Positions 1-7,940 of a DNA stretch of 64,000 bases are shown here, piece after piece. Under the pieces are notes generated by a model. The model was given only the letters and a program-made list of their open reading frames with translations, made no database searches and was not told where the DNA came from. Position numbers and translations under genes: made by a program. Source of the stretch: Brevibacillus laterosporus (lineage in GTDB: Bacteria; Bacillota; Bacilli; Brevibacillales; Brevibacillaceae); the NCBI GenBank assembly GCA_007833815.1, contig CP033464.1:4396001-4460000 (forward strand). The letters run 5' to 3'. How positions within the stretch are numbered: the first letter of the stretch is position 1; every line of letters begins with the position of its first letter.

Positions 1-517
1 TATCATTACCGCCTACTTCTATTTGCTCTCCAGTGTAAGTGGGCTTGCCTTCTATAAATTTTAAAATATGTGTTGCTTTCTTTTTGCAAAAATGACATGT
101 TGTTTTTATCTCTTCAATCTTGTCCGCATGAGCCAATAAATGATAGCTGCCTTCAAATAATTCACCCCTAAAGTCCTTTAGTAACCCATAACAAATGACA
201 TCAATTGTTAATTCATCCACCACTTTTATGAGTTCCATGATTGTTACCTTTTTCAAGAAAGAAACTTCGTCCACTAAAACATAGTCAGGGTAAATTTCTT
301 CAATTAATTTATACACCCTAACAGATTCATCAACTGAAATAGTATCTCTCTGGATACCTATTCGTGAGGTGACTTTCCCTACACCGTACCGATTATCAAT
401 TGATGAAGTTAAAATTAATACTGTTTTACCACCTTCTTCAAAATTATGAGCTGTTGATAACAAATTCATGGTTTTAGAACTGTTCATTTGTCCATACTTA
501 AATATAAGTTTTGCTAT
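1..517 (-). CDS. tdk: Thymidine kinase (type II), partial at window edge
   Basis: Phosphorylates thymidine to dTMP in the salvage pathway. Visible family motifs are a P-loop written GQMNSSKT near the N-terminus, the VLVDEVSFL Walker-B region, CYGLLKDFRGELFEGS, the LLAHADKIEEI lasso region and the zinc-binding CHFCKKKAT. The C-terminus runs off the left edge. The family normally begins M-A-K-L; here the codon in the M position is ATA (515-517), 8 nt after a perfect GGAGG. The first in-frame ATG lies inside the P-loop, so it cannot be the true start. The frame is open upstream to a TAA but contains no ATG, GTG or TTG. A conversion of ATG to ATA (mutation or sequencing error) is the alternative. 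Function is confident; the start is unusual. Confidence 0.9.
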   Translation of the reverse strand, partial: MAKLIFKYGQMNSSKTMNLLSTAHNFEEGGKTVLILTSSIDNRYGVGKVTSRIGIQRDTISVDESVRVYKLIEEIYPDYVLVDEVSFLKKVTIMELIKVVDELTIDVICYGLLKDFRGELFEGSYHLLAHADKIEEIKTTCHFCKKKATHILKFIEGKPTYTGEQIEVGGND

Positions 518-530
518 GCCTTCTACCTCC
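515..530 (-). promoter_or_regulatory. RBS deciding an ATA start of tdk
   Basis: AGGAGGT is complementary to the 16S anti-SD sequence and lies 8 nt before ATA-GCA-AAA-CTT, matching the family N-terminus (M)AKL. No conventional start codon exists at a usable distance. Confidence 0.6.
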
Positions 531-535
531 TTCTT

Positions 536-583
536 GATATCCTGTAACCATTTAAGGCTGTAGCCTTTTGGTTACAGGATATC
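536..583. repeat. 15-bp perfect inverted repeat with inner stem
   Basis: Arms 536-550 and 569-583 are perfect complements (GATATCCTGTAACCA type). A second stem AAGGCT/AGCCTT sits in the loop (554-559 and 562-567). Read on the plus strand it is followed by TTTTT and looks like an intrinsic terminator, although no plus-strand gene is present. In minus-strand mRNA it ends a few nt before the tdk Shine-Dalgarno and covers the end of the 49-aa gene upstream. It could block antisense transcription, or act as an mRNA stability or translation-control hairpin. Confidence 0.7.
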
Positions 584-701
584 TTTTTGATTCCCTTCTG
601 ATCAGTTTAAATAGCTTTTTCTGTTCATATGTAGACATTTTACTTACAACCTTAGCAAAGTTTAATTTAAACTCTTGATAGTCTTCTGTATTGTTTGTCA
701 T
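552..701 (-). CDS. Small protein of unknown function (49 aa)
   Basis: Open frame of 49 codons starting ATG after CGAGGAG, directly upstream of tdk. The product is basic and helical (MSTYEQKKLFKLIRRESKR). Its last codons lie in the 5' arm of the large hairpin, and it ends about 35 nt before the tdk start, so the two are probably co-transcribed. Function not recognised. Confidence 0.6.
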   Translation of the reverse strand: MTNNTEDYQEFKLNFAKVVSKMSTYEQKKLFKLIRRESKRYPVTKRLQP

Positions 702-785
702 GATGTCCACTCCTCGATAAGTAATCACAATACATTTTCATCCTTATAATATGTAAAAACAAGACTTGTAAATTTGAGTTCATCT

Positions 786-1073
786 TTAAATTAGGATATA
801 GTCTTCAAATATTTCTTCTTCACCGAATTTATCAGTATATGTATACTCTTTCCATTCAACAGTTCCATCATATGTATTTAATAAACCATAGAATACTTCT
901 CCTGCGTTCGCATAAAATTTAAGTTGGTCTAATGTAGCTAATTGAGCTTTAGAATCAAGCGATAAAGCATATTCATAATCATCAGTTACGGTCGAGTGAA
1001 ACAAGTTGTTTTTTCCTTTATATTCGCAATAATATACATTTCTTTTAGTTGAATCGTCAGGAACTGATTTCAT
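786..1073 (-). CDS. Unknown protein (about 95 aa)
   Basis: Start chosen at the ATG preceded by GGGAG at 8 nt. The frame extends 12 codons further upstream to 1109, but that ATG has no ribosome binding site. Acidic, rich in aromatic residues, no signal peptide or membrane segment. It lies in a run of small minus-strand genes and resembles nothing I can name. Confidence 0.65.
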   Translation of the reverse strand: MKSVPDDSTKRNVYYCEYKGKNNLFHSTVTDDYEYALSLDSKAQLATLDQLKFYANAGEVFYGLLNTYDGTVEWKEYTYTDKFGEEEIFEDYILI

Positions 1074-1130
1074 GCATTCATCTCCCATTGGTGTCTGATT
1101 AAAATACATTTTACTAGCTAATTGATTGCT

Positions 1131-1331
1131 CTAATTATTTATATCTTCTGAAATATTCTCATATTGAATTTCCAGATAATCTAAGCAATGGAAAAATCCT
1201 TCAACTTGATGGGTTATCTTATGATGATACCAGTCTCCACTTAATATTATTGAATTGTTTTCATCGTATAAAGTTGTTACACAGCCATCTTCACCAAACT
1301 CATAGTCATATACGATCTTAAATTTTCTCAT
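1131..1331 (-). CDS. Unknown small acidic protein (66 aa)
   Basis: ATG start behind AGGGAGGATG. Contains YDYEFGEDGC and a C-terminal stretch rich in Asp and Glu. Soluble, no motif recognised. Follows the 138-aa gene by about 20 nt, so probably in the same transcript. Confidence 0.65.
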   Translation of the reverse strand: MRKFKIVYDYEFGEDGCVTTLYDENNSIILSGDWYHHKITHQVEGFFHCLDYLEIQYENISEDINN

Positions 1332-1353
1332 TGAAACATCCTCCCTTGTATTG

Positions 1354-1770
1354 CTAATATTTAACTGGATATTGCTCTAATGTATTATCAATAATTTCCT
1401 TTAATTTTTTGATATTTGTTAATGCACGATTAGTTATATCTTCGTTGCTGATTTTTGTGCTTATAACCCCCATTGACTTTCTACATTCAAACAATGAAAT
1501 GTCTGCGGCAGTTTCTTCATCCTCACTTTTAGCTTTAAATGAAATGCAGGAAATCCAAACTTTATCTGCATCATATTCTTTTTTGAATTCATCTAGCCTT
1601 GTCTGAGAAACTTTATTTAATAATTCCTCTAAAGAATAAAAGATGTCGCTCTCAAATGGAATTTCCTCATCTTCTTCAGTGAATCCATATGTAAAACAAA
1701 CATTTGGATCAGGTCTATAAGAATACTCAATATACCCCATAAATTTTTCTGCACTTTTATTAACGATCAC
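1354..1770 (-). CDS. Unknown protein (138 aa)
   Basis: GTG start preceded by GGAG at about 10 nt; overlaps the stop of the upstream membrane protein by 11 nt, suggesting translational coupling. Acidic in the first half, with a helical C-terminus (NRALTNIKKLKEIIDNTLEQ). No recognisable domain. Confidence 0.7.
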   Translation of the reverse strand: MIVNKSAEKFMGYIEYSYRPDPNVCFTYGFTEEDEEIPFESDIFYSLEELLNKVSQTRLDEFKKEYDADKVWISCISFKAKSEDEETAADISLFECRKSMGVISTKISNEDITNRALTNIKKLKEIIDNTLEQYPVKY

Positions 1771-2188
1771 CTATTCTAAACTCCTTTCCTAAATTAGAGT
1801 GATACAAAGCTTCAATAAAATTATCTTTCAAAATATCATTTTCAATTCCTTCAAATAGCTCTGTGATTGTGTATTGCGTTTCATTTAATAGTGCTTTTTG
1901 TTTGAACTTATTTAGTCTGTTTAATGCAATTTTGCGATAGCCTTTCATTACGTGAGAATCGAATGTTCCAAATAATGCTCCGATACTAGCTAATATCGAC
2001 CACATTAATCCCATGCGCCAATCAGGAAAATGATTATTAATAGTCAAAAGCCATACAACTGAATTCGAGACAAACAATAATATTATTAATTGAAGAAAAA
2101 ACTTCGGTTTAGACTCAATGCAGTAAAGATACTGAAATTTAATTCGATCCAATACTCTTTTTATGCCCATCATCCTCCTTTCTGACAT
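1760..2188 (-). CDS. Membrane protein with two TM segments
   Basis: Two hydrophobic segments (FFLQLIILLFVSNSVVWLL and MGLMWSILASIGALF) flank a short loop; the rest is cytosolic and charged. The nominal ATG at 2188 has no SD. Two later ATGs sit 0 and 3 nt after the GGAGG at 2174-2178, while an in-frame ATA at 2162-2164 is 9 nt away. The start is therefore uncertain. Overlaps the 38-aa gene upstream. Confidence 0.7.
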   Translation of the reverse strand: MSERRMMGIKRVLDRIKFQYLYCIESKPKFFLQLIILLFVSNSVVWLLTINNHFPDWRMGLMWSILASIGALFGTFDSHVMKGYRKIALNRLNKFKQKALLNETQYTITELFEGIENDILKDNFIEALYHSNLGKEFRIGDR

Positions 2189-2255
2189 TTCTTATATTCC
2201 ATTCAAACAACCACTTCTTTTCTTCTGCTGATAGCTCATTCCAATTTTTATGCAT
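2139..2255 (-). CDS. Unknown small protein (38 aa)
   Basis: ATG preceded by GGGG at 8 nt. Encodes a charged, Trp-rich peptide (MHKNWNELSAEEKKWLFEW) with helical character. It overlaps the start of the downstream membrane protein in another frame, which suggests coupled translation. Function unknown. Confidence 0.5.
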   Translation of the reverse strand: MHKNWNELSAEEKKWLFEWNIRNVRKEDDGHKKSIGSN

Positions 2256-2260
2256 AATTT

Positions 2261-2533
2261 TTACCCCAGTATTTTAATAGTCATTCGTGGATTCTCACCT
2301 GTAAAATGTTTAATTGGAACATTTATTGTCCCACCTGCACTGGTGGTTAATTTTAAAAGAAGGACTTCCACATCATAAACTAAGTAATTGCCAGCTAAAT
2401 TTTCATATTCATATTCAGTGTCATTAGGATCACGATAACTTCTACTTGGGTAAACTCTTTTTTTATCCTCTATCCTTACAGCCTGCCCTTTCTTTAATGT
2501 ATCTTGGTCAAATCCAAATATCTGTTTAAGCAA
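2261..2533 (-). CDS. Unknown protein (90 aa)
   Basis: TTG start after AAGGAG at about 10 nt. Beta-rich, with PSRSYRDPNDTEYEYENLAG and a VEVLLLKLTTSAGGTI segment, possibly a small barrel fold. Not recognised. Confidence 0.65.
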   Translation of the reverse strand: MLKQIFGFDQDTLKKGQAVRIEDKKRVYPSRSYRDPNDTEYEYENLAGNYLVYDVEVLLLKLTTSAGGTINVPIKHFTGENPRMTIKILG

Positions 2534-2574
2534 ACAATTTCACTCCTTCTATGTTTGATAAAATGGACATTTCA

Positions 2575-2838
2575 TTACTCAAGCCATTTCGCATGCCTTT
2601 CTAATGTAGATATAGTAATCCACTCTACAGCCCATTGATCTTTCTCATCGTATCCCTCTTCAGGAGAATAAAACACCAGTCCAACAGAATCCTCTGCCAT
2701 ATCAATGCATTCAACTTTACATTGGATTTCTCCATGCAATCCGATTACTGAGCCATCAAGCAAAAACTTTTTACCTCTATATGTATCAATTAGCTTATTT
2801 AATTTTTTGTATTCACTATGTATCTCTGTAAGAGTCAT
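2575..2838 (-). CDS. Unknown protein (87 aa)
   Basis: ATG behind TGGAGG. An N-terminal helix (SEYKKLNKLIDTYRGKKF) is followed by strands with a Cys at IQCKVECIDM. Acidic and soluble. No domain recognised; part of the same close-packed run. Confidence 0.65.
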   Translation of the reverse strand: MTLTEIHSEYKKLNKLIDTYRGKKFLLDGSVIGLHGEIQCKVECIDMAEDSVGLVFYSPEEGYDEKDQWAVEWITISTLERHAKWLE

Positions 2839-2851
2839 TTAAGTCCTCCAG

Positions 2852-3217
2852 TTAAATAATATCTTTAAAAGCACCATGTAACTTTGTTTTGCTTAACTCT
2901 CTATTGTAGATAGAATCTACCCTTTGTTTCATTGAAATAGCCTTATTTTTCATTTTAGTTATATCAAGTGATGCCATAGCGCTCTGAATGCAGTGGTGTT
3001 CATTCTTTACTAGTCTTCTTTCTTGAAGAATTTCTTGGATAAGCTTTGCCACCTTATAACCTTGGCATGCATTTAAATTTACATTCTCTAAGTCTTGATG
3101 AGCGTCAGATAACCTTTTATCTAAATCGCTTAGTTTTTGATTTGTTGACTTTTCAAGCTGCTCTAATTCATTCAAAGTGTTAATAAGTGTATTTGTAAGA
3201 ACAATAGTTTTTGTCAT
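2852..3217 (-). CDS. Coiled-coil protein (121 aa)
   Basis: Helix-rich with heptad-like spacing (LNELEQLEKSTNQKLSDLDK). ATG preceded by GGAGGG inside the last codons of the upstream gene, whose stop directly abuts it. Probably structural or adaptor-like; specific role unknown. Confidence 0.65.
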   Translation of the reverse strand: MTKTIVLTNTLINTLNELEQLEKSTNQKLSDLDKRLSDAHQDLENVNLNACQGYKVAKLIQEILQERRLVKNEHHCIQSAMASLDITKMKNKAISMKQRVDSIYNRELSKTKLHGAFKDII

Positions 3218-3382
3218 CTAAATCCCTCCATAGTTTAATATCTCCCATCCATCTCCGCACCAGACAAAGATAACTGTTGTATCAAATAGATGCTCTGCTT
3301 CACAGACAAAGTATATATCACCAACTACTGGGCTATCAGGGAGTTCTGCAAATTGATTAATGACTGTACAATGGTCGTTCAC
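3218..3382 (-). CDS. Small protein with GTG start (54 aa)
   Basis: Starts GTG after GAGGTG and ends TAG immediately before the next ATG. Contains VVGDIYFVCEAEHLFDT followed by VWCGDGWEILNYG, a pattern like the repeat unit of phage tail-associated or carbohydrate-binding proteins. That resemblance is weak and I do not assign a function. Confidence 0.55.
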   Translation of the reverse strand: MNDHCTVINQFAELPDSPVVGDIYFVCEAEHLFDTTVIFVWCGDGWEILNYGGI

Positions 3383-3441
3383 TTTTCACCTCAAAATAGT
3401 TTGCAAGTATAAACTGTTTTTATTTTTTATTTTATTTAAGC

Positions 3442-3479
3442 TTTGAATAGCCGACCTTTAACTGAGTCGACTATTCAAA
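3442..3479 (-). terminator. Probable terminator after the 95-aa secreted protein
   Basis: Nine-bp perfect stem TTTGAATAG/CTATTCAAA, extended past one mismatch by CGAC/GTCG, lies 14 nt beyond the stop at 3493. An A/T-rich tail follows, without a continuous T-run. Confidence 0.55.
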
Positions 3480-3492
3480 TTATTAAAACTAA

Positions 3493-3780
3493 TTAGTTAC
3501 ACAAAGTACCTTCGTATTTAGCCCACTGGAAGTTCTCACCTTTTCTAGTTCCAAACTCTTTTAGTTTAAATTTAACTTCCTGTCCTTCAATCGTTCTAGT
3601 AATGTATATCTTAACATCTTCATCTAAATCATATCTCTCGTTGTAAATAACAGTACGGCAAGATTTAACAACTACACTTTGTTTTGTGTTAATGCGTTCT
3701 ACCTCACTTGCACTAACAGCAGAAGAAATAGCTAAGATTGACAAAGCAGATGCCATAGACAGTAAAAGTTTTTTCCTCAT
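3493..3780 (-). CDS. Secreted protein (95 aa)
   Basis: Sec signal peptide MRKKLLLSMASALSILA with an AVSAS cleavage region near residue 24. The mature part is about 70 aa with two cysteines (positions near 41 and 94) that could form a disulphide. ATG behind GGGGGT. It is preceded by about 95 nt of non-coding DNA and followed by a hairpin, so it is a single-gene unit and a candidate lysogenic-conversion gene. Function unknown. Confidence 0.75.
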   Translation of the reverse strand: MRKKLLLSMASALSILAISSAVSASEVERINTKQSVVVKSCRTVIYNERYDLDEDVKIYITRTIEGQEVKFKLKEFGTRKGENFQWAKYEGTLCN

Positions 3781-3875
3781 TACAATACCCCCAAAACTAA
3801 TATATTAGGATGTGCACTCCTTGTACAAAAAATACCATATAATGGGTTGTTTTTACAATTGTTGATTCATAATAT

Positions 3876-4658
3876 TTATACCGCTACTTCCATATCAATT
3901 TTTGGATGATGTTTATAATCAATTACTTTCACATCATCAGGTGTAAAATCATAAAAATCAGTGATCTCAGGATTAATCCAGAAGCTTGGAGCAGGGTACG
4001 CCTCTCTAGTTAATTGGGTACGTAAGCCTTCAAAATGATTTTCGTAGATATGTGCATTGTTAATGTAATGATTAAATTTTCCTACTTTTAAACCTGTGAC
4101 TTGAGCAATCATATAAATAAGTACGGCATATTGAGTAGTATTAAATGGAATGCCTAAGCCTATATCACCGCTGCGTTGTACAAGTGTACAGTTTAAATAG
4201 CCGTCTGATACATCCCATATTGTCTGAAAAGCGCAAGGTTGCAAAGCCATTTCTTCTAAATCATTCATGTCCCATAAGCTAATAATATGTCTGCGCCCTT
4301 GTGGATTATTTTTCAGCCCATCGATCAACTTATCTATCTGCTTGTGCTTTGCGATTTGATAACCGTATGCTTTTCCAATCGTTCCATCTTCCCAAGCCCA
4401 TTCATCCCATACCCGTACACCCATTTCCTGCAACAGCTTCACATCATTACTTTGATGCTTATAAATCCATAACAATTCTTTGACTGCTGTCTTAAACGCA
4501 ACAAATTTAGTTGTTAAGATCGGAAATTCTTTCTGTAAATCATAGCTTAGTAGCTTACCAAACAGCTTTTTCGTGGCTATGCCTGTCCGATTGTTATCAT
4601 AATATCCGTTTTCTAAAATATCTTCCACCAATTCTAAATATTGCTTATCTACTTGAAT
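3876..4658 (-). CDS. thyA: Thymidylate synthase (ThyA family)
   Basis: Converts dUMP to dTMP with methylene-tetrahydrofolate. Family landmarks in order: [42 protein letters not shown] (phosphate-binding Arg), the catalytic cysteine in [20 protein letters not shown] and [13 protein letters not shown]. The frame preceding the first near-cognate start (TTG at 4629-4631) still encodes the conserved helix KQYLEL. A TAAGGAG SD sits 8 nt before an ATT codon at 4656-4658, so I place the start at ATT, giving about 260 aa. Together with tdk and nrdIEF it boosts dTTP supply during replication. Confidence 0.92.
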   Translation of the reverse strand: MQVDKQYLELVEDILENGYYDNNRTGIATKKLFGKLLSYDLQKEFPILTTKFVAFKTAVKELLWIYKHQSNDVKLLQEMGVRVWDEWAWEDGTIGKAYGYQIAKHKQIDKLIDGLKNNPQGRRHIISLWDMNDLEEMALQPCAFQTIWDVSDGYLNCTLVQRSGDIGLGIPFNTTQYAVLIYMIAQVTGLKVGKFNHYINNAHIYENHFEGLRTQLTREAYPAPSFWINPEITDFYDFTPDDVKVIDYKHHPKIDMEVAV

Positions 4659-4672
4659 CGTAATCTCTCCTT
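4656..4672 (-). promoter_or_regulatory. RBS deciding an ATT start of thyA
   Basis: AAGGAG lies 8 nt before ATT-CAA-GTA-GAT. The in-frame stop TAA overlaps the SD, so the frame cannot begin further upstream. The downstream TTG (4629) lacks an SD and would cut the conserved first helix. Confidence 0.6.
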
Positions 4673-4740
4673 AACCTACTAATAATAATTGTATTCATGT
4701 ATCCTCCTAATTATTTTCCTTCTGCTAAATCTGATAGGAA

Positions 4741-5247
4741 TTAAACGAATCTATCTTCTGAGTCACTTGGATCGGATTCAATATGAATCTTATAAATGTG
4801 TCCTTTATCGTTATATGGATAAAACTCAAAAATTACATCAAGTGGCGATGGAATAATACCATCATTATAAAATTTTGTATTATTAACTGTTATGGCATTA
4901 GGAATCTCAAAAATTACTTTTTTTTCCTCGCTATCTTCATTACGCCATAAAGTAGTTGCAACTAACTTACATTTCTTTCTTGATTTTAAGTTGATAATAT
5001 ATGTATGTTTTTTTAATCCATTATGGATATCTTTTTGAAAGTCACTGAGACTACTTTTTTCGTATTCTCCTATAAAGGCAATTAAAAATTGATCAACCAA
5101 AGCGTCTTGTACTTTCACCAATCCCTTAGTTCCCTTTGAGCCAATATAGCTATTTTTGAGAGAGTCTAGTTTTGTTATAAACCTCCCATTCTCATCATAA
5201 ATGGATAAGTCGATTACTTCTCGTCTACCATATTTGCTATGTCGCAC
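4741..5247 (-). CDS. Unknown protein (168 aa)
   Basis: GTG start behind AGGAGG. Mixed alpha/beta, with strands such as EVIDLSIYDENGRFITKLDSL and a C-terminal DVIFEFYPYNDKGHIYKIHI. No membrane segment. Not recognised; part of the cluster between thyA and the PcfJ-like gene. Confidence 0.65.
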   Translation of the reverse strand: MRHSKYGRREVIDLSIYDENGRFITKLDSLKNSYIGSKGTKGLVKVQDALVDQFLIAFIGEYEKSSLSDFQKDIHNGLKKHTYIINLKSRKKCKLVATTLWRNEDSEEKKVIFEIPNAITVNNTKFYNDGIIPSPLDVIFEFYPYNDKGHIYKIHIESDPSDSEDRFV

Positions 5248-5268
5248 TATAGATTATCCTCCTATGTA

Positions 5269-5565
5269 TTAAATTTGATTGTTATTTCTCTTTTGAATTT
5301 TTCCCACTATGTTCTCTGCCAAGTTGTTTATAGAAATTTCTTTATCAGATTGGATATTACTGATGTTATATGTTATTTTTTCACAGTTTGTTGCTTCGTT
5401 TTTCTCTTTAAGTCGTTTTATATATTCAATATTTTTATATGGAACTACGGCTCCCTTAGTTACAAGCCAATCTTTTTCATCCATAGGCTTAAGAAAACCC
5501 ATCCCTTCCTGAAAGGTGTTAGTATATATGGTAGTTCCATCTTTCAATCCAATTTCTATTTTCAT
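5269..5565 (-). CDS. Unknown protein (98 aa)
   Basis: ATG behind AGGAGG. Begins MKIEIGLKDGTTIYTNTFQE, a short beta-sheet opening that resembles the start of the gene at 43454-43681 (DIVLKDGTTIKECSI), so the two may share a small fold. Lys/Asn-rich C-terminus. Confidence 0.65.
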   Translation of the reverse strand: MKIEIGLKDGTTIYTNTFQEGMGFLKPMDEKDWLVTKGAVVPYKNIEYIKRLKEKNEATNCEKITYNISNIQSDKEISINNLAENIVGKIQKRNNNQI

Positions 5566-5600
5566 TTGCTATCCTCCTAGTATGATATGATCTTCTTTAA

Positions 5601-5999
5601 TTACTTACTTAGTTGTTTTAACTGCTTTTTAAGACTCTTGATTTTTGCTTTAATGTAGGCAATATCGTATCCTTTTGTTGCATCATATGTATCTTGTGGT
5701 AAACATTTTGAAACACCCTTGCTGCCATCGGGAAGAATAACGATTGTAACTCTGTCATTTTGAATTACTTTAATATTATCTTTGATATATGTATTTTCAG
5801 TTTTAATTTCATGAAGCAATTCAAAATACTCTTCAAATTTATTAGGTTCAATTCCAAAGCCAACTCCACTTTCCAGCCTCTTGCCCATAATAACTGTATC
5901 TGTGACTTTAGTGATCTCAAATTCTTGATCAACATAATCGAAGTCGAACTCCTCGATAACTACAACTTGCTTACATTTCATCCCCACTTCAATTTTCAT
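5601..5999 (-). CDS. Unknown protein (132 aa)
   Basis: ATG behind GAGGAGG. N-terminal half is beta-rich (MKIEVGMKCKQVVVIEEF); the C-terminus ends in a basic helix AYIKAKIKSLKKQLKQLSK. It may bind nucleic acid or a partner through that helix, but this is inference only. Confidence 0.65.
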   Translation of the reverse strand: MKIEVGMKCKQVVVIEEFDFDYVDQEFEITKVTDTVIMGKRLESGVGFGIEPNKFEEYFELLHEIKTENTYIKDNIKVIQNDRVTIVILPDGSKGVSKCLPQDTYDATKGYDIAYIKAKIKSLKKQLKQLSK

Positions 6000-6017
6000 A
6001 AGTTATTCCTCCTCAAA

Positions 6018-7343
6018 TTAGATAGCAAGCTTGTACTTTTCAGCAAACTTTTTAATAATTTCATTTTGATCTTTACTTGGTGGATAATTCATTTTTCCTT
6101 TAGCCTGAACAATTCGATTTTCTTTAACTTCAATAGTTACCAATGGAGTTCCAATATCATCTCGCTCTCTAAGGAATAAAATAGTTGAAATTCCTTTTCT
6201 AACCTTGTCAACATATGAACCAACACAATGACCTAAAACGTTTCCTTCTCTTATTAAATCTGATGGTTCTTTAGGAGAGAAGATTTTGAAACCCTGATAT
6301 GCATATTCAAAATGTTTATTGTTTTCATAAGATGCTTCCCATTCTTTCATTTCTTTTTCATTTAATTTAACCTTATAATTTCTGCTTGCAATATCATGCA
6401 CTGTTCTCAAAAATCTAGGGTATCGATCAAACCTTTCATAACCCATTTCTGTAGTCATTCTAATATAATCTGCATATTCAATTATCGCAGATGTGGCATT
6501 TAATCCTTGAGAAACATCACACTCAAAATATATGTATTTAATAAACTTTTTAATTGGTAAATTATATTGCTCTGCAATCTGCAATGCTGACCTATAAACG
6601 CGATCTTCATAGACATGACCAAATTCGTTATTAAAAAAATCAACTGTTCTATTGATTCCAAATTCATCCTCTAACGTCTTAATATAAGACAAAAAGTTAA
6701 TCATTTTATTATCTGCGCTATCGTTTTTTATTTCCTTGAAATTTTTGATTGATATGTTGTATTTAGTAATCATCTTCCATTGGGTTTTACTTAGTCCTAA
6801 AATCTCCATGGGCGATTTTCCATTTGGATTTGCTATGTGGGTATAAGAATCGATTCTAACTCCTGCCTTATGTAACAGTTCGTAATAGCTAAATTCTGTA
6901 ATTAACCTATGAAAGAACCTTCCAAACATTTCAGTTTGCTCTTTCCCCATTGCCCCTAAGAAATGAAATGCTGAGTTATACAAGCCTTGATTTGCAGGAG
7001 TAGAGAGTATGTTAAATATTTCATTTCTCTGATCGTAGTCTTTTGGGAATATACTATCTACGTTTCTGATACTAAATCTAACTTCTTTGAGATTTCTTTT
7101 AATCCAGAAATTCTTATTTCTTAAATCATAGTACATTTCAGATACTGTTCCGTTTTTACCTGCCAATGGATCAGTTTTACTTGGTTCATGAATATAATAC
7201 AAATGAAATCCATAATCCATTTTATTTTTTATATACATTGTACCTAGTAATTTACCAGTCTTATTAGCAGATTTGTATGTTTGACAACCTGAGCTGCGTA
7301 TTTCTTGTTTAAAGTTTTCTATCTTGTCTTTATAAGACAGCAT
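6018..7343 (-). CDS. PcfJ-like protein (441 aa)
   Basis: The C-terminal 90 residues carry the PcfJ-like signature: LIREGNVLGHCVGSYVDKV, then ILFLRERDDIGTPLVTIEV and a QAKGKMNYPP stretch ending in a basic helix. The His-Cys-Val-Gly-Ser-Tyr motif is the family hallmark. The rest is helical and unrecognised. PcfJ-like proteins occur on conjugative plasmids and phages and their activity is not well known. ATG follows GAGGAGGG. One of the longest genes in this part of the window. Confidence 0.75.
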   Translation of the reverse strand: MLSYKDKIENFKQEIRSSGCQTYKSANKTGKLLGTMYIKNKMDYGFHLYYIHEPSKTDPLAGKNGTVSEMYYDLRNKNFWIKRNLKEVRFSIRNVDSIFPKDYDQRNEIFNILSTPANQGLYNSAFHFLGAMGKEQTEMFGRFFHRLITEFSYYELLHKAGVRIDSYTHIANPNGKSPMEILGLSKTQWKMITKYNISIKNFKEIKNDSADNKMINFLSYIKTLEDEFGINRTVDFFNNEFGHVYEDRVYRSALQIAEQYNLPIKKFIKYIYFECDVSQGLNATSAIIEYADYIRMTTEMGYERFDRYPRFLRTVHDIASRNYKVKLNEKEMKEWEASYENNKHFEYAYQGFKIFSPKEPSDLIREGNVLGHCVGSYVDKVRKGISTILFLRERDDIGTPLVTIEVKENRIVQAKGKMNYPPSKDQNEIIKKFAEKYKLAI

Positions 7344-7385
7344 ATTTTTGTAAGACCCTCCTCTTTTCCCAATGAAATCATTGTT

Positions 7386-7688
7386 TTATTCTGACTCTTC
7401 AAATATTTTATCCACCAAACTATAATTGCCGATGAAGCTTGAATCAAACATCTCTTCAAAGAATTGAATTTTACTTTGGTCATCCGTAACAAGCTCTACA
7501 TCATTCTCCTCAAGGCAGAATCTTACTTCTGAATGTTTCCCAGCATATTCGCCTAAATAAATTGGTAGCCCATCTTTCATAGCCTTTTGAATAACTTGCC
7601 ATTGATCTTCAGTAATAATTTCGTAAGCGACTAGCCCAAGGGCATAATCACTATAACTAAAATCCGACTTCACCAATATCTTTTTCAT
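7386..7688 (-). CDS. Unknown acidic protein (100 aa)
   Basis: ATG behind AAAGGATG. Acidic C-terminus (FEEMFDSSFIGNYSLVDKIF) and a VKSDFSYSDYALGLVAYEII opening. No family recognised. Sits upstream of the PcfJ-like gene with 42 nt between them. Confidence 0.65.
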   Translation of the reverse strand: MKKILVKSDFSYSDYALGLVAYEIITEDQWQVIQKAMKDGLPIYLGEYAGKHSEVRFCLEENDVELVTDDQSKIQFFEEMFDSSFIGNYSLVDKIFEESE

Positions 7689-7721
7689 TTATAACCTCAT
7701 CCTTTCTGATAAAAAACTGTT

Positions 7722-7871
7722 TTACTTATGTATTTCATCACTGATTATTGCAAAAACAAACAAGATAATAGTTCCTAGATTTAAGCCTTGTTCAATAAAT
7801 AAACTTAGAAGACAAGCGATACCAAAGCATATATGTCTTTTACAGAAACTATATAAATACTCTCGAACCAT
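7722..7871 (-). CDS. Small membrane protein (49 aa)
   Basis: One or two hydrophobic stretches (FGIACLLSLFIEQG and LGTIILFVFAIIS) after a basic start MVREYLYSFCKRH, giving Nin topology. A GGGGG run 5' of the ATG serves as a weak SD. Function unknown. Confidence 0.5.
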   Translation of the reverse strand: MVREYLYSFCKRHICFGIACLLSLFIEQGLNLGTIILFVFAIISDEIHK

Positions 7872-7914
7872 TTCAGCCCCCTATCGTTAGTTTATAATTA
7901 AACCTTGATAAATG

Positions 7915-7934
7915 TGGGGGAAATAAATCCCCCA
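7915..7934 (-). terminator. Hairpin after the Nudix gene
   Basis: Six-bp TGGGGG/CCCCCA stem with an 8-nt loop, 7 nt beyond the stop of the Nudix gene. No continuous T-run follows, so termination may be partial. It marks the probable end of the nrd-Nudix transcript. Confidence 0.45.
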
Positions 7935-7940
7935 TCAGTT

